Below the pieces are notes generated by a model, which saw only the letters and a list, made by a program, of their open reading frames with translations, searched no databases and was not told the origin of the DNA. Positions 1-8,738 of a stretch of DNA of 64,000 nt are shown here, in pieces. A program made the position numbers and the translations under genes. Position 1 is the first letter of the stretch; every line of letters begins with the position of its first letter. The DNA is from Verrucomicrobiaceae bacterium UBA1938. GTDB taxonomy: Bacteria; Verrucomicrobiota; Verrucomicrobiia; Verrucomicrobiales; Verrucomicrobiaceae. The stretch is from the NCBI GenBank assembly GCA_002336895.1, contig DDFC01000036.1, forward strand, positions 166,306 through 230,305. The letters are read 5' to 3'.

Positions 1-80
1 CAGGGTGAATCGCTGGTGAAATGGGCGGGGTGAAATCCTCCGACGCAGTTCCGGTCAGGATGGTCATGCAGCCCCGCCCT
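1..80 (+). promoter_or_regulatory. Structured, riboswitch-like segment (unassigned, cut by window edge)
   Basis: Bases 23-30 (GGGCGGGG) and 72-79 (CCCCGCCC) form a perfect 8-bp inverted repeat. Between them lie GGTGAAATCC (29-38), CCGACG (40-45) and GGTCAGGATGG (53-63). These short blocks, in this order, recall the 3' half of FMN riboswitches; the AGGG..GAA..GGTGAAA start and TCAGGA also recall cobalamin riboswitches. Neither match is complete and the 5' part would lie outside the window. The rest of the stretch before leuA (81-295) shows nothing I can name. Confidence 0.25.
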
Positions 81-295
81 TGACCTCCGCCACTTCCCTG
101 CTTTCTTGACACCCTAATGACCACGCCCGCCAAGGCTCTCCTTCTGCTCTCCCTGCGACTTACGCTAGGGTAGGCGGCCCGTGTTTCCTCGTCATGCCCT
201 TTGCCGTCATGTTACGGCTGTTTCCCTCAGGTCAGGAAAATCCATCCTGCGCACGCCTGAAATCTCGCTACTTTTCTTTCCATTCTGTTTTTGTC

Positions 296-1960
296 ATGTT
301 GAAGAACCCGTCCTCAAAGTATCAGCCCTTTCCGTTGATCAACATCCCGAACCGTCAGTGGCCGAGCCGCCATCTGACCCAAGCGCCCATCTGGTGCAGC
401 GTGGATCTGCGCGATGGCAACCAGGCACTCGCCGTGCCGATGAATGTCTCCCAGAAGCTGGACATGTTTGATGCGCTGGTGCAGTGCGGCTTCAAGGAAA
501 TCGAAGTCGGCTTCCCTTCCGCTTCAAACACCGAATTCGCCTTCAACCGCCGTCTGATTGAGGAAAAGCGCATCCCGGATGATGTGACGATCCAGTGTCT
601 GGTGCAGGCACGCGAAGACTTGATCGAGAAGACCGTGGAAAGTCTGATCGGTGCGAAGCAGGTGGTCATCCACATGTACAACTCCACTTCGCCCGCGCAG
701 CGCAAGTATGTGTTTGGCAAGAGCAAGGAGGAGATCATTGCCGTGGCTGTCAAAGGCGCGCAGATGATCAAGGACCGCCTGCACCGCCTGACCGAAGGTG
801 GCACCAAAGTAACCCTGCAGTACTCCCCGGAGAGCTTCAGCGCCACTGAGGTGGAGTTTGCCAAGGAGATCAGCGAGGCCGTGATGGATGTGTGGCAGCC
901 CACGCCGGAGAACAAGATGATCCTGAACCTGCCGGACACTGTGGAGGTGGCCATGCCCAATGTGTATGCAGATCAGATCGAATGGATCTGCACCAACATC
1001 AAAAACCGCGAGAGCCTCATCATCAGCCTGCATACGCACAACGACCGCGGCACCGGCACCGCCGCCACGGAGCTGGGTCTGCTGGCCGGGGCTGACCGCG
1101 TGGAAGGCACGCTGTTTGGCAATGGCGAGCGCACCGGCAATCTGGACATCGTGCAGGTGGCCATGAACCTCTACATGCACGGCATCGACCCGAAGCTGGA
1201 CTTTACCGACATGAACGGCCTGATCCGCATGTATGAGCGCACCACCGGCATGACTGTGCCTCCGCGCCAGCCCTACGCAGGCGAGCTGGTCTTCACCGCC
1301 TTCAGCGGCAGTCATCAGGATGCCATCAAGAAAGGGCTGTCTGGCTACGAGCAGCACAAGAGCATCTGGGACGTGCCCTACCTCACCATCGATCCCAACG
1401 ACATCGGCCGCGAGTACCGCGAGGTCATCCGTGTCAATTCGCAGAGCGGCAAGGGCGGCGTGGCCTACCTGCTGGAGAGCGAATTTGGCATCGAACTGCC
1501 GAAGGACATGCAGCGCGAGTTTGGCCCGCTGGCCAACGACATCGTGGACAAACTGGGCCGCGAAGTCACTGCTGCCGAGCTCAAGGACATGTTCTGGAAG
1601 GAATACATCGAGCGCGAGACTCCATTCGCTCTCCATCACTTCCATGCCGACGGTGTGGACGGCGTGTTCACCTGCCGCAGCAGCCTCGTCATCAACGGCA
1701 AGGAACGCGGCATCGCTGGCAAGGGCAACGGCCCCATCGCCGCGTTTGCCCATGCTCTCATCCAGGAGGCCGGAGCCCCCGCCTTTGAAGTGGCCACCTA
1801 CCGCGAACAAAGCCTCAGCTCCGGCACCGAGGCCAGCGCCCTCGCCTTCATCCAGATCAAAACCGCCAGTGGCAAAACCATCTGGGGCGCAGGTGTGGAC
1901 ACCAATATCGAACTTGCCTCCATCAAGGCGGTGCTCAGTGCGGTGAACCGCGCGGTGTGA
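296..1960 (+). CDS. leuA: 2-isopropylmalate synthase
   Basis: First committed step of leucine biosynthesis in the cytoplasm: condensation of acetyl-CoA with 2-oxoisovalerate. The 554-residue length and the N-terminal sequence place it in the LeuA type 2 group. DLRDGNQ lies at residues 37-43 and the metal-binding HTHND motif near residue 243, followed by a glycine-rich GNGERTGN stretch. The last ~110 residues form the leucine-sensing regulatory domain. The open frame reaches back to 194, but ATG 296 gives the family N-terminus (MLKNPS..KY..FP). No other leu gene is adjacent. Confidence 0.96.
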   Translation: MLKNPSSKYQPFPLINIPNRQWPSRHLTQAPIWCSVDLRDGNQALAVPMNVSQKLDMFDALVQCGFKEIEVGFPSASNTEFAFNRRLIEEKRIPDDVTIQCLVQAREDLIEKTVESLIGAKQVVIHMYNSTSPAQRKYVFGKSKEEIIAVAVKGAQMIKDRLHRLTEGGTKVTLQYSPESFSATEVEFAKEISEAVMDVWQPTPENKMILNLPDTVEVAMPNVYADQIEWICTNIKNRESLIISLHTHNDRGTGTAATELGLLAGADRVEGTLFGNGERTGNLDIVQVAMNLYMHGIDPKLDFTDMNGLIRMYERTTGMTVPPRQPYAGELVFTAFSGSHQDAIKKGLSGYEQHKSIWDVPYLTIDPNDIGREYREVIRVNSQSGKGGVAYLLESEFGIELPKDMQREFGPLANDIVDKLGREVTAAELKDMFWKEYIERETPFALHHFHADGVDGVFTCRSSLVINGKERGIAGKGNGPIAAFAHALIQEAGAPAFEVATYREQSLSSGTEASALAFIQIKTASGKTIWGAGVDTNIELASIKAVLSAVNRAV

Positions 1961-1974
1961 TGCACCCCCAGGCC

Positions 1975-2002
1975 CTGTCTTCCGCGTATATGCGGAAGAC
2001 AG
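1975..2002 (+). terminator. Perfect hairpin downstream of leuA
   Basis: An 11-bp perfect stem (CTGTCTTCCGC at 1975-1985 with its complement at 1992-2002) closes a 6-base loop, 14 bases after the leuA stop. No T-run follows, so it is either a weak terminator or an mRNA-stabilising hairpin. Confidence 0.55.
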
Positions 2003-2076
2003 TCTGCGGGATGCAGGCACTCCAACCTAAAAGTTGGTTGCTGCCCGCTGCCGAGTGAGGTTTATCCACACACCCC

Positions 2077-2670
2077 ATGTCCCTGCAAATCCCCGACTAC
2101 TCTTTTCAAGCCTACATCTTCGACTGCGACGGCACGCTCGTTGATTCGATGCCACTGCACTACATTGCGTGGGTGGAGGCGCTGAGGCAGCATGACGCGC
2201 CGTATGAGTTTACCGAGGAGGAGTTTTACGCACACGCAGGCATGAAAGAGCAGGACGTGGTGAAGCTGCTGAATGCCAAGCATGGCGCCAATGTGGACCC
2301 GGTAAGCGTGGATGAGCTGAAGATGGAGATCTTTGCCCGACGCATCCCCGAGGTGCAGGCGGTGCGTCCGGTGGCTGACTTTGCGCGCTCTCTCGAAGGA
2401 CGCTTCCCCATGGCCGTGGCCTCCGGAAGCGAGGAACCCACCGTACGCGGCTGCCTGACCGCCACAGGTCTGATCGATCTCTTTCCCATCATCATCACGC
2501 CGAAGAAGGTGAAGCACGGCAAGCCCGCACCAGACATGTTCCTTCTGGCCGCCGAGCAGATGGGCATCGCCCCCGGCGAATGTCTCGTGCTGGAGGATGG
2601 CATGAGCGGCATCCGCGCAGCCGAAGCCGCAGGCATGCAGCATGTGTTCATTCCGAGAACACTGAGATAA
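2077..2670 (+). CDS. HAD-superfamily hydrolase, beta-phosphoglucomutase-like
   Basis: A 197-residue cytoplasmic phosphatase or phosphomutase of HAD subfamily IA. Motif I is DCDGT with the nucleophile Asp16 and general acid Asp18. Motif II is the ASGS stretch, the motif III lysine is in KHGKPAPD, and motif IV is LEDGMSG. The cap domain lies between motifs I and II, as in YqaB and beta-phosphoglucomutase. The substrate cannot be told from sequence; sugar phosphates are usual for this group. It ends 16 bases from the convergent rsmA fusion gene. Confidence 0.9.
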   Translation: MSLQIPDYSFQAYIFDCDGTLVDSMPLHYIAWVEALRQHDAPYEFTEEEFYAHAGMKEQDVVKLLNAKHGANVDPVSVDELKMEIFARRIPEVQAVRPVADFARSLEGRFPMAVASGSEEPTVRGCLTATGLIDLFPIIITPKKVKHGKPAPDMFLLAAEQMGIAPGECLVLEDGMSGIRAAEAAGMQHVFIPRTLR

Positions 2671-2686
2671 CACACCTTCGCCCGAG

Positions 2687-4030
2687 CTACTTTGTCCACG
2701 CCTTCCAGCATGTCACAAAGCCCTTGGCAAAATCTTGCGGTCTTGCATCCACCCAAGCGGTGATGTCTTCGGGCTTGAACCACTCGCCGGTGGCTATCTC
2801 CTCAGGCAGGCAGCGGATGGTGCCGTCGTGGCGGGCGAGGCGTAGCTCGACAAACTCGTGGTCCGTGTTGTCTCCGGCAGGAATTTGCGCAGCCAGTTCG
2901 GTGGCCTCGACTTTGACGCCAATCTCCTCCTCCAGTTCGCGGACTGCGGCAGTGGCGTAGTCTTCTCCGGCGTCCAGATGTCCGGCGGCGCTGCTGTCCC
3001 ACTTCAGCGGAGAGACATCCTTAAGGTGTGAGCGCTGCTGCAGGTAGATCTGACCGCGCTTGTTGATGACGAAGATGTGCACCGCACGATGAAGCAGCTT
3101 GCGCTTGTGCACCTCACCCCGGGTGAGCTGGCCGATGACTTCGTTGCGTTCGTTCACCACGTCAAAGACCTCGCTGGCCTTCTGCCCGGCATCGGCTTCG
3201 TGTCGCTGCTCGTAGTGGCGGGCTATTTGAATCCACTGCGCCAGAGACAGGGCCTCCGCACGCACCGTGGCGGAAACACCTAGCGCCTGCACCAGAGCCT
3301 CCCAGCCGCCGGGTGCATCTGGCAGCAGGTTTTTGAGCTGCTTGCGCCGCTGGGAAAAGCCCATGCGGACGAGGCGGTCAAACAGCACATGATCAAACAC
3401 CGGCAGCGAGGCGGGATCTCGGGGGGTGAGGCGGATGATGGCTGAATCCACCTTCGGCTTCGGATTAAAAACCTCCGGTGGCACCACGCGCAGCATCTCC
3501 ACATTCCAGTCCTTCTGAACCAGGAGGCTCAGTGCGCCGTAGGAGTCGTCTTCGCAGGTGGCTGCCAGGCGGTCGCACACCTCCTTTTGCAGCATGAAGA
3601 CGGCCCAGCTCACGGGAGTGGGCGGGGTGAGCCAGTGCTTCAAGATTTCGCCGCCAACGGAATAAGGCAGGTTTCCCACGAGGCGCAGCGGACCATGGCG
3701 AAACCAAGGGCGGAGATCGATGCGCGTGGCGTCATTGAGGATGACCTCCACGTCATCACGCCCCTCAAACTGGCCCTGCAGCTCCGGGCCGAGCTGGGCG
3801 TCTTTTTCGATGAGGATGAGCTTCTTGGGACGGCCCACGAGGTGCTTGGTCAGCGCCCCCATGCCGGGGCCGATCTCCACCACGAGATCAGCGCCGTCCG
3901 GCAGCACCTGATCGCCGATCCAGCGGGAGATTTCCTCATCCTGAAGGAAGTTCTGCCCCATGCTCTTGCGCGGGGTGAAGTTCTGGCGTGCGGGGGCGGA
4001 TTCGGAGCGGCGTTGATCGCGGTATCTCAT
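2687..4030 (-). CDS. rsmA: RsmA (16S rRNA dimethyladenosine transferase) fused to a Nudix hydrolase
   Basis: Residues 1-275 are a full KsgA/RsmA methyltransferase, which dimethylates two adjacent adenosines near the 3' end of 16S rRNA during small-subunit maturation. The SAM-binding EIGPGMG lies at 52-58, the catalytic NLPY at 120-123, and the C-terminal lobe has FSQRRKQLKN near 225. Residues 285-447 are a separate Nudix domain of the YfcD/isopentenyl-diphosphate-isomerase-like group (WDSSAAGH, then a complete Nudix box G-x5-E-x7-REL-x-EE-x-G at 350-372). No stop or frame change separates the two. RsmA alone is normally about 270 residues, so this is a genuine fusion; the substrate of the Nudix part is unknown. 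Confidence 0.93.
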   Translation of the reverse strand: MRYRDQRRSESAPARQNFTPRKSMGQNFLQDEEISRWIGDQVLPDGADLVVEIGPGMGALTKHLVGRPKKLILIEKDAQLGPELQGQFEGRDDVEVILNDATRIDLRPWFRHGPLRLVGNLPYSVGGEILKHWLTPPTPVSWAVFMLQKEVCDRLAATCEDDSYGALSLLVQKDWNVEMLRVVPPEVFNPKPKVDSAIIRLTPRDPASLPVFDHVLFDRLVRMGFSQRRKQLKNLLPDAPGGWEALVQALGVSATVRAEALSLAQWIQIARHYEQRHEADAGQKASEVFDVVNERNEVIGQLTRGEVHKRKLLHRAVHIFVINKRGQIYLQQRSHLKDVSPLKWDSSAAGHLDAGEDYATAAVRELEEEIGVKVEATELAAQIPAGDNTDHEFVELRLARHDGTIRCLPEEIATGEWFKPEDITAWVDARPQDFAKGFVTCWKAWTK

Positions 4031-4171
4031 CGCCGCATAGAGTCACTAAAACAGCCTCACATCAAGCAGCCAGCGGTGCCACGTGCCAGATCGCTGGCAC
4101 AGGCATGTGGTTTGCGGCTTTTCCATGCGCATCACCTCTTGACCCCCGGCCCAGATGGCGCACTCTGGCAC

Positions 4172-4522
4172 GTGCTCAGAACCCTCCTCAAATCCAAGCT
4201 CCACCGCGCCGCCATCACCGATGCCAACATCGCCTATGAAGGCAGCATCACCATACCCACAGATCTCATGGAAAAAGCCGACCTGTGGAACGGCGAGAAA
4301 GTGCTGGTGACCTCCATCACCAACGGTGCCCGCTTGGAAACTTACGTCATTCCCGGCCCGCGTGGCTCCGGCCAGATCGTCGTCAATGGCGCCGCAGCTC
4401 ATCTCATCAACACCGGCCACCGTGTCACCATCATGGCCTGGGGCGAAAGTGAAAATCCCATCATCCCCAAGCGCCTGCTGCTCAATGAGCGCAACGAGGT
4501 GGTGAATGACACGGTGCTGTAA
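4172..4522 (+). CDS. panD: Aspartate 1-decarboxylase (pyruvoyl enzyme)
   Basis: Makes beta-alanine from L-aspartate for pantothenate and CoA synthesis. The open frame is long, but no ATG fits. GTG at 4172 gives a 116-residue protein in which Lys9, the self-cleavage pair Gly24-Ser25 (YEGS), Arg54 and Tyr58 all fall at the positions known from E. coli PanD. That numbering fixes the start. Cleavage at Ser25 creates the pyruvoyl cofactor. It is divergent from the rsmA fusion. panB, acting in the same pathway, lies 35 kb away. Confidence 0.92.
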   Translation: MLRTLLKSKLHRAAITDANIAYEGSITIPTDLMEKADLWNGEKVLVTSITNGARLETYVIPGPRGSGQIVVNGAAAHLINTGHRVTIMAWGESENPIIPKRLLLNERNEVVNDTVL

Positions 4523-4610
4523 GGCGTGAGACGGGCTGCCCGTCACAAGAATACCACCATGAGCGACTTTCGGCTTTTGATGCTGCCGGAGGGACCCGTA
4601 TGATCTGGGC

Positions 4611-7600
4611 ATGACCCAGACTGCCGCCTGCTCTCTCTCGCTGCTTCTCACCTTCAGCGCCTCGCTTTTCGCCCAGGCGGACGGCATCAAAACGAAGACC
4701 ACCTACGCCAAGGCCTACGGTGAAACCAAGAACGCCGTGGCCGTGGACCCGGCCAAGGATCTGCCGCGCTATCCCGCCGTAGAGCCCAAGGACGCCATCG
4801 GCACCTGGCAGATGAAAAAGGGATTCAAGCTCCAGCTGGCTGCCAATGAGCCGCAGGTGCGCAGCCCCATCGCTGTGTGCTATGACGAAAACGGCCGCAT
4901 GTTTGTGTGCGAGATGATCGATTACAGCGAGATGCGCGACGTGACCCCGCATCTGGGCCGTATCTCCATGCTGGAGGACAAGGACGGAGACGGTCACTTT
5001 GAAACCAGCACTGTCTTTGCCGATGACCTTCCCTGGCCCACCGGCCTGTGCTGGGCCAATGGCGGCCTGTTTGTGGGTGCCACGCCTGACATCTGGCGCT
5101 TTGAGGACAAGGATGGAGACGGCAAGGCAGAGGTGCGGGAGAAGGTCTTCACGGGCTTTGGCACCGGCTTGAAAATTCTCAATGTACAGGGCCTCATGAA
5201 CAGCTTTCAGTGGGGGCAGGACAACCGCATCCACATCCTCGCTGGCGGAGGCAACCGCGGTGTGATCACCTGCCTGAAGCGGCCGGATGACAAAGGCGTG
5301 GAACTGGGTGGCAAGGACTTCTGGTTTGACCCGCTGACGCTGGAGTTTGGTCTGGAAGGCGGCGGCGCGCAGTATGGCATGAGCTTTGACAACTACGGCC
5401 GCAAGTTTGGCTGCTCCAACAGCGACCACCTGCAATACTGGGTGTACGATGACAAGTATGCGAACCGCAATCCCTACTACGCCATGCCGCCTGCAAAGCA
5501 GAGCATCGCGGTGGATGGCGGCGCGGCGGAGGTGTTTCGCATCAGTCCGGACGAGCCCTGGCGCATCATCCGCACACGCTGGCGCATCGCCGGAGTGGTA
5601 AAGGGTGCGGTGGAAGGCGGCGGCCGTGTGAGCGGTTACTTCACCGGAGCCACCGGCACCACCATCTATCGTGGCGACGCCTACGGGCATGACTTCGTCA
5701 ACAACAGCTTCAGCGGAGACGCAGGCGGCCAGCTCGTGCACCGCAAGGTCATCAAACCCAGCGCAGACGGCATCAGCCTCATCGGCGAGCGCCCTGCGGA
5801 TGAGCACGGTTTTGAGTTTGCCGCCAGCAAGGACACCTGGGTACGCGTGGTGAACTTTGCCAACGCCCCCGACGGCTGCCTTCACATCTGCGACATGTAT
5901 CGCGAGGTGATCGAGCACCCGTGGAGCATCCCTGACGAGATCAAAAAGCACATCGACCTCAACAGCGGCAACAACCGCGGCCGCATCTACCGCATCGTGC
6001 CAGAGAAAGGCGCCGAGCGCATTGGCCAGAAGGTGGCGCTTGGAAAATCCAGTACGGAGGAACTCGTGAAGACACTGGGGCACCCCAACGGCTGGCATCG
6101 CGATACGGCGCAGCGACTGCTCTACGAGCGCAAGGACAAGACCGCCTTGCCGCTGCTGGAGAAGGTTCTGATCGGAGACAATGCGCTGGCCAAGCTGCAT
6201 GCGCTGGGTGCGCTGGAGGGATTGGGAGTGCTGAGCGAAGATCACATTCTCACGGCACTTAAAGACAGCAGCCCTGCAGTGACAGAGCGTGCCTGCATTC
6301 TCGCAGAATCTCTTGTCTCCAAGGAGCCTAAGTCTGCGGATGACATTGTGCCGCTGATGCTCAAACTCACAGGCCAAAAAACAGCCGCACGCACGCGCTT
6401 TCAGGCCCTGCTCAGCCTCGGGGGCGTGGGACACCAGAACTACGGCGCCAAACCGGATGCACTGGACGCAAGCATCGAGACCGCCTTTGCCGAAACGATG
6501 CAAGATGACATTCTGAGAAGCTCTAAGAGCTGGGTGGCAACAGTGGCAGGCGCACGGCCGCTGATCGCTCAGCACACGCTGCTCCTGCTGCTGAAAAAGG
6601 ATGCCACCAAAGCGCCGCCAGCTTTAATCGAAGCCGTGGCCGCCATGAAGCTGGAGCCAGGTGATTTCAAAATGTTGATTTCATCCATCAGCAGCCTGCC
6701 AGCGAGCGCACTGGCGGGTGCGATTCAACCTCTGGCCAGCGGCTTGAAGCGTGCTGGCACCAGCATCGAGAAAGTGGACCATGAGCACAAGCTCGCCGCC
6801 GTCTTCGCCAAAGCCGCGACGAATGCCGTAGATGCCAAGGCCTCCGAACCCGCACGCCAGGAATCCATCGAACTCCTCGGCCTCACTTCCTCCAAAGAAG
6901 CCAGCGACGCCCTAAATCAATGCCTGGCGCAAGGGCAGCCGGACGTCGTGCAGGCGGCGGCGGTGCGCACGCTGGCGCAGAACGGCTCGGCTGCGGTCAC
7001 TAAAGCCCTGCTCGATGGCTGGTCAGGCTTTGGATCGCAGGCCAAGGAAGCAGCCCTCACTGCACTGCTCGCACGTGAAGACCGAGCCCTGGCGCTGCTG
7101 GAATCCGGTGTGGTCAAACCCACGGAGTACTCCGCTGCGCAGGTGCAGGCACTGATCAAGCACAAGTCCGCCAAAGTCGCCGCAGCAGCCAAAACGGCAC
7201 TCGCTGAAGTGATCCCGCCATCTCGCGAGGAGGTCACGGTCAAGTTCAAGCCCGCCATCGCCGCCAAGGGAGATGCCGCCAAGGGCCAGGCACAGTACAT
7301 GGCGCGCTGCATGGCCTGTCACCGTGCTGGAACGATGGGGATGCAGGTGGGCCCGGATTTGATTACGGTAAAGACCAAGGGGCGCGAGGCTCTTCTTACG
7401 GCGATTCTTGAACCCCACAAGGAGGTTGCATCTCAGTTCATCGCTTACACCGTCAACACCAAAGACAGCCAGACACTGGCCGGAATTATTACAAACGACA
7501 CCGCTTCCAGTGTCACGCTCAAGATGATGGGCGGCGCTGAAAAGACGCTGCAACGTGCTGAAATCAAAGGAAGCACATCAACCGGCCAGAGCCTCATGCC

Positions 7601-7670
7601 CGAGGGGTTGGAGACTGGAATGAGCGTCTCGGACATGGCTGATTTGCTTAGCTTCATCGAGGGACAATAA
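4611..7670 (+). CDS. PVC-type haem-binding membrane dehydrogenase with HEAT-like repeats and cytochrome c domain
   Basis: A 1019-residue exported protein. A signal peptide (cleavage after FAQA, about residue 23) is followed by a beta-propeller of the verrucomicrobial/planctomycetal dehydrogenase type (residues ~60-460, with two DKDGDG repeats that look calcium-binding). An alpha-helical HEAT-like region spans ~470-860, and a C-terminal cytochrome c domain carries CMACH near residue 900. Such proteins are abundant in Verrucomicrobiota and are thought to oxidise sugars or alcohols in the periplasm with electron transfer through the haem. The substrate is not known. Downstream genes on the same strand encode carbohydrate-type enzymes. 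Confidence 0.9.
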   Translation: MTQTAACSLSLLLTFSASLFAQADGIKTKTTYAKAYGETKNAVAVDPAKDLPRYPAVEPKDAIGTWQMKKGFKLQLAANEPQVRSPIAVCYDENGRMFVCEMIDYSEMRDVTPHLGRISMLEDKDGDGHFETSTVFADDLPWPTGLCWANGGLFVGATPDIWRFEDKDGDGKAEVREKVFTGFGTGLKILNVQGLMNSFQWGQDNRIHILAGGGNRGVITCLKRPDDKGVELGGKDFWFDPLTLEFGLEGGGAQYGMSFDNYGRKFGCSNSDHLQYWVYDDKYANRNPYYAMPPAKQSIAVDGGAAEVFRISPDEPWRIIRTRWRIAGVVKGAVEGGGRVSGYFTGATGTTIYRGDAYGHDFVNNSFSGDAGGQLVHRKVIKPSADGISLIGERPADEHGFEFAASKDTWVRVVNFANAPDGCLHICDMYREVIEHPWSIPDEIKKHIDLNSGNNRGRIYRIVPEKGAERIGQKVALGKSSTEELVKTLGHPNGWHRDTAQRLLYERKDKTALPLLEKVLIGDNALAKLHALGALEGLGVLSEDHILTALKDSSPAVTERACILAESLVSKEPKSADDIVPLMLKLTGQKTAARTRFQALLSLGGVGHQNYGAKPDALDASIETAFAETMQDDILRSSKSWVATVAGARPLIAQHTLLLLLKKDATKAPPALIEAVAAMKLEPGDFKMLISSISSLPASALAGAIQPLASGLKRAGTSIEKVDHEHKLAAVFAKAATNAVDAKASEPARQESIELLGLTSSKEASDALNQCLAQGQPDVVQAAAVRTLAQNGSAAVTKALLDGWSGFGSQAKEAALTALLAREDRALALLESGVVKPTEYSAAQVQALIKHKSAKVAAAAKTALAEVIPPSREEVTVKFKPAIAAKGDAAKGQAQYMARCMACHRAGTMGMQVGPDLITVKTKGREALLTAILEPHKEVASQFIAYTVNTKDSQTLAGIITNDTASSVTLKMMGGAEKTLQRAEIKGSTSTGQSLMPEGLETGMSVSDMADLLSFIEGQ

Positions 7671-7736
7671 AGCCCCCTCATTCCCGTGTTGTTTTTTCTT
7701 TGCAGCGGGGCGCACTCCGCGCTCATGTGACGTTTC

Positions 7737-8651
7737 ATGAAGACCACCCCTGTCACCTTTGAAGATCTGCAGTCCTCTGTCATCGCCGTGCCTCCGCTTT
7801 GCCGGAACAAGGATCTGTCCCTGGCCAAGTCGCAGAACAGCCGCTTGATCAAGCACATGCACAAAGGTGGCATCCGCACGCTTCTCTACGGCGGAAACGC
7901 CAATCTGTACAACATCGCCCCGAGCGAGTACCACTCTCTGCTGAAGATGCTGGTGGACATCTCCCCGGACGACATGTGGGTCGTTCCCTCCGTGGGTCCG
8001 ATGTACGGCACCGCGATGGATCAGGCCAAGATCCTCAGCGAATTCGCCTTCCCTACGGCGATGCTGCTGCCCACGCTCTTTCCCTCCAAGCCCGCCGGTG
8101 TAGCCACCGCCATCCGTCACTTTGTGGAAAAGTCCGGCATCAAGGCCGTTCTCTACATCAAAGACGGCGCCTACATCACCCCTGAGCTCGCCGCCGAGCT
8201 GGTAAATGACGGCCTCATCTCCTGGATCAAATATGCCATCGTGGAGCCTGATCCGAAGAAGGATCCCTACCTCAAGAAGCTGACCAAGCTGGTGGATGGC
8301 AAGATGATCGTCAGTGGCATCGGTGAGCAGCCGGCCATCATTCACCTGCGCGACTTCGGCGTCACCGGTTTCACCGCAGGCTGCGTTTGCATCGCCCCCA
8401 GCCGCTCCACCGCCATGCTGCAGGCCATCCTGAAGAAGGACTGGGACACCGCCGAAAAGATCCGCGAAGAATTCGTGGCCCTCGAAGACCTGCGCAATGC
8501 CCACAGCCCCATTCTCGTGCTGCACCACGCAGTCGAACTGGCTGGCGTGGCGCAGACCGGCCCCGTCCTGCCGCTGCTGACCGAGCTGCCGGCCAACCTT
8601 CTCACCAAGATCGAGAAGGCCGCCAAGGCGCTGCTGGCCAAGAACGGCTGA
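7737..8651 (+). CDS. Dihydrodipicolinate synthase-family aldolase
   Basis: A 304-residue TIM-barrel protein of the DapA/N-acetylneuraminate-lyase superfamily (class I aldolases acting on pyruvate adducts). The stretch GGIRTLLYGGNANLYN resembles the family GTTGE loop region. Lys ~165 in WIKYAIVEPD is where the Schiff-base lysine sits. The match to true DapA is weak and the usual TTGE and second Tyr motifs are not clear. The neighbouring exported isomerase and dehydrogenase suggest sugar-acid breakdown rather than lysine synthesis. The precise reaction is unassigned. Confidence 0.75.
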   Translation: MKTTPVTFEDLQSSVIAVPPLCRNKDLSLAKSQNSRLIKHMHKGGIRTLLYGGNANLYNIAPSEYHSLLKMLVDISPDDMWVVPSVGPMYGTAMDQAKILSEFAFPTAMLLPTLFPSKPAGVATAIRHFVEKSGIKAVLYIKDGAYITPELAAELVNDGLISWIKYAIVEPDPKKDPYLKKLTKLVDGKMIVSGIGEQPAIIHLRDFGVTGFTAGCVCIAPSRSTAMLQAILKKDWDTAEKIREEFVALEDLRNAHSPILVLHHAVELAGVAQTGPVLPLLTELPANLLTKIEKAAKALLAKNG

Positions 8652-8738
8652 GAAAGGCGTTAGTCTCCGCTAAATGCCCGACAGTTTGAATTGACGGTTT
8701 GTGACAACTCACGTCATGCTCATGCGTATTTTCACGCC

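Noticed and set aside
524..2020. Long open frame on the minus strand opposite leuA (498 codons)
   Set aside because: It lies antisense to a well-conserved enzyme gene and its composition is that expected from reverse reading of GC-rich codons. No family features.
4530..4544. Terminator hairpin after panD
   Set aside because: A 6-bp GACGGG/CCCGTC stem with a 3-base loop and no T-run; too small to call.
4482..6575. Very long minus-strand open frame (697 codons) opposite the PVC dehydrogenase
   Set aside because: Antisense shadow of a recognisable protein; no domain or signal peptide.
7737..8651. Calling the gene dapA
   Set aside because: Family fold is visible but key DapA motifs are weak, and the neighbours are not lysine genes.
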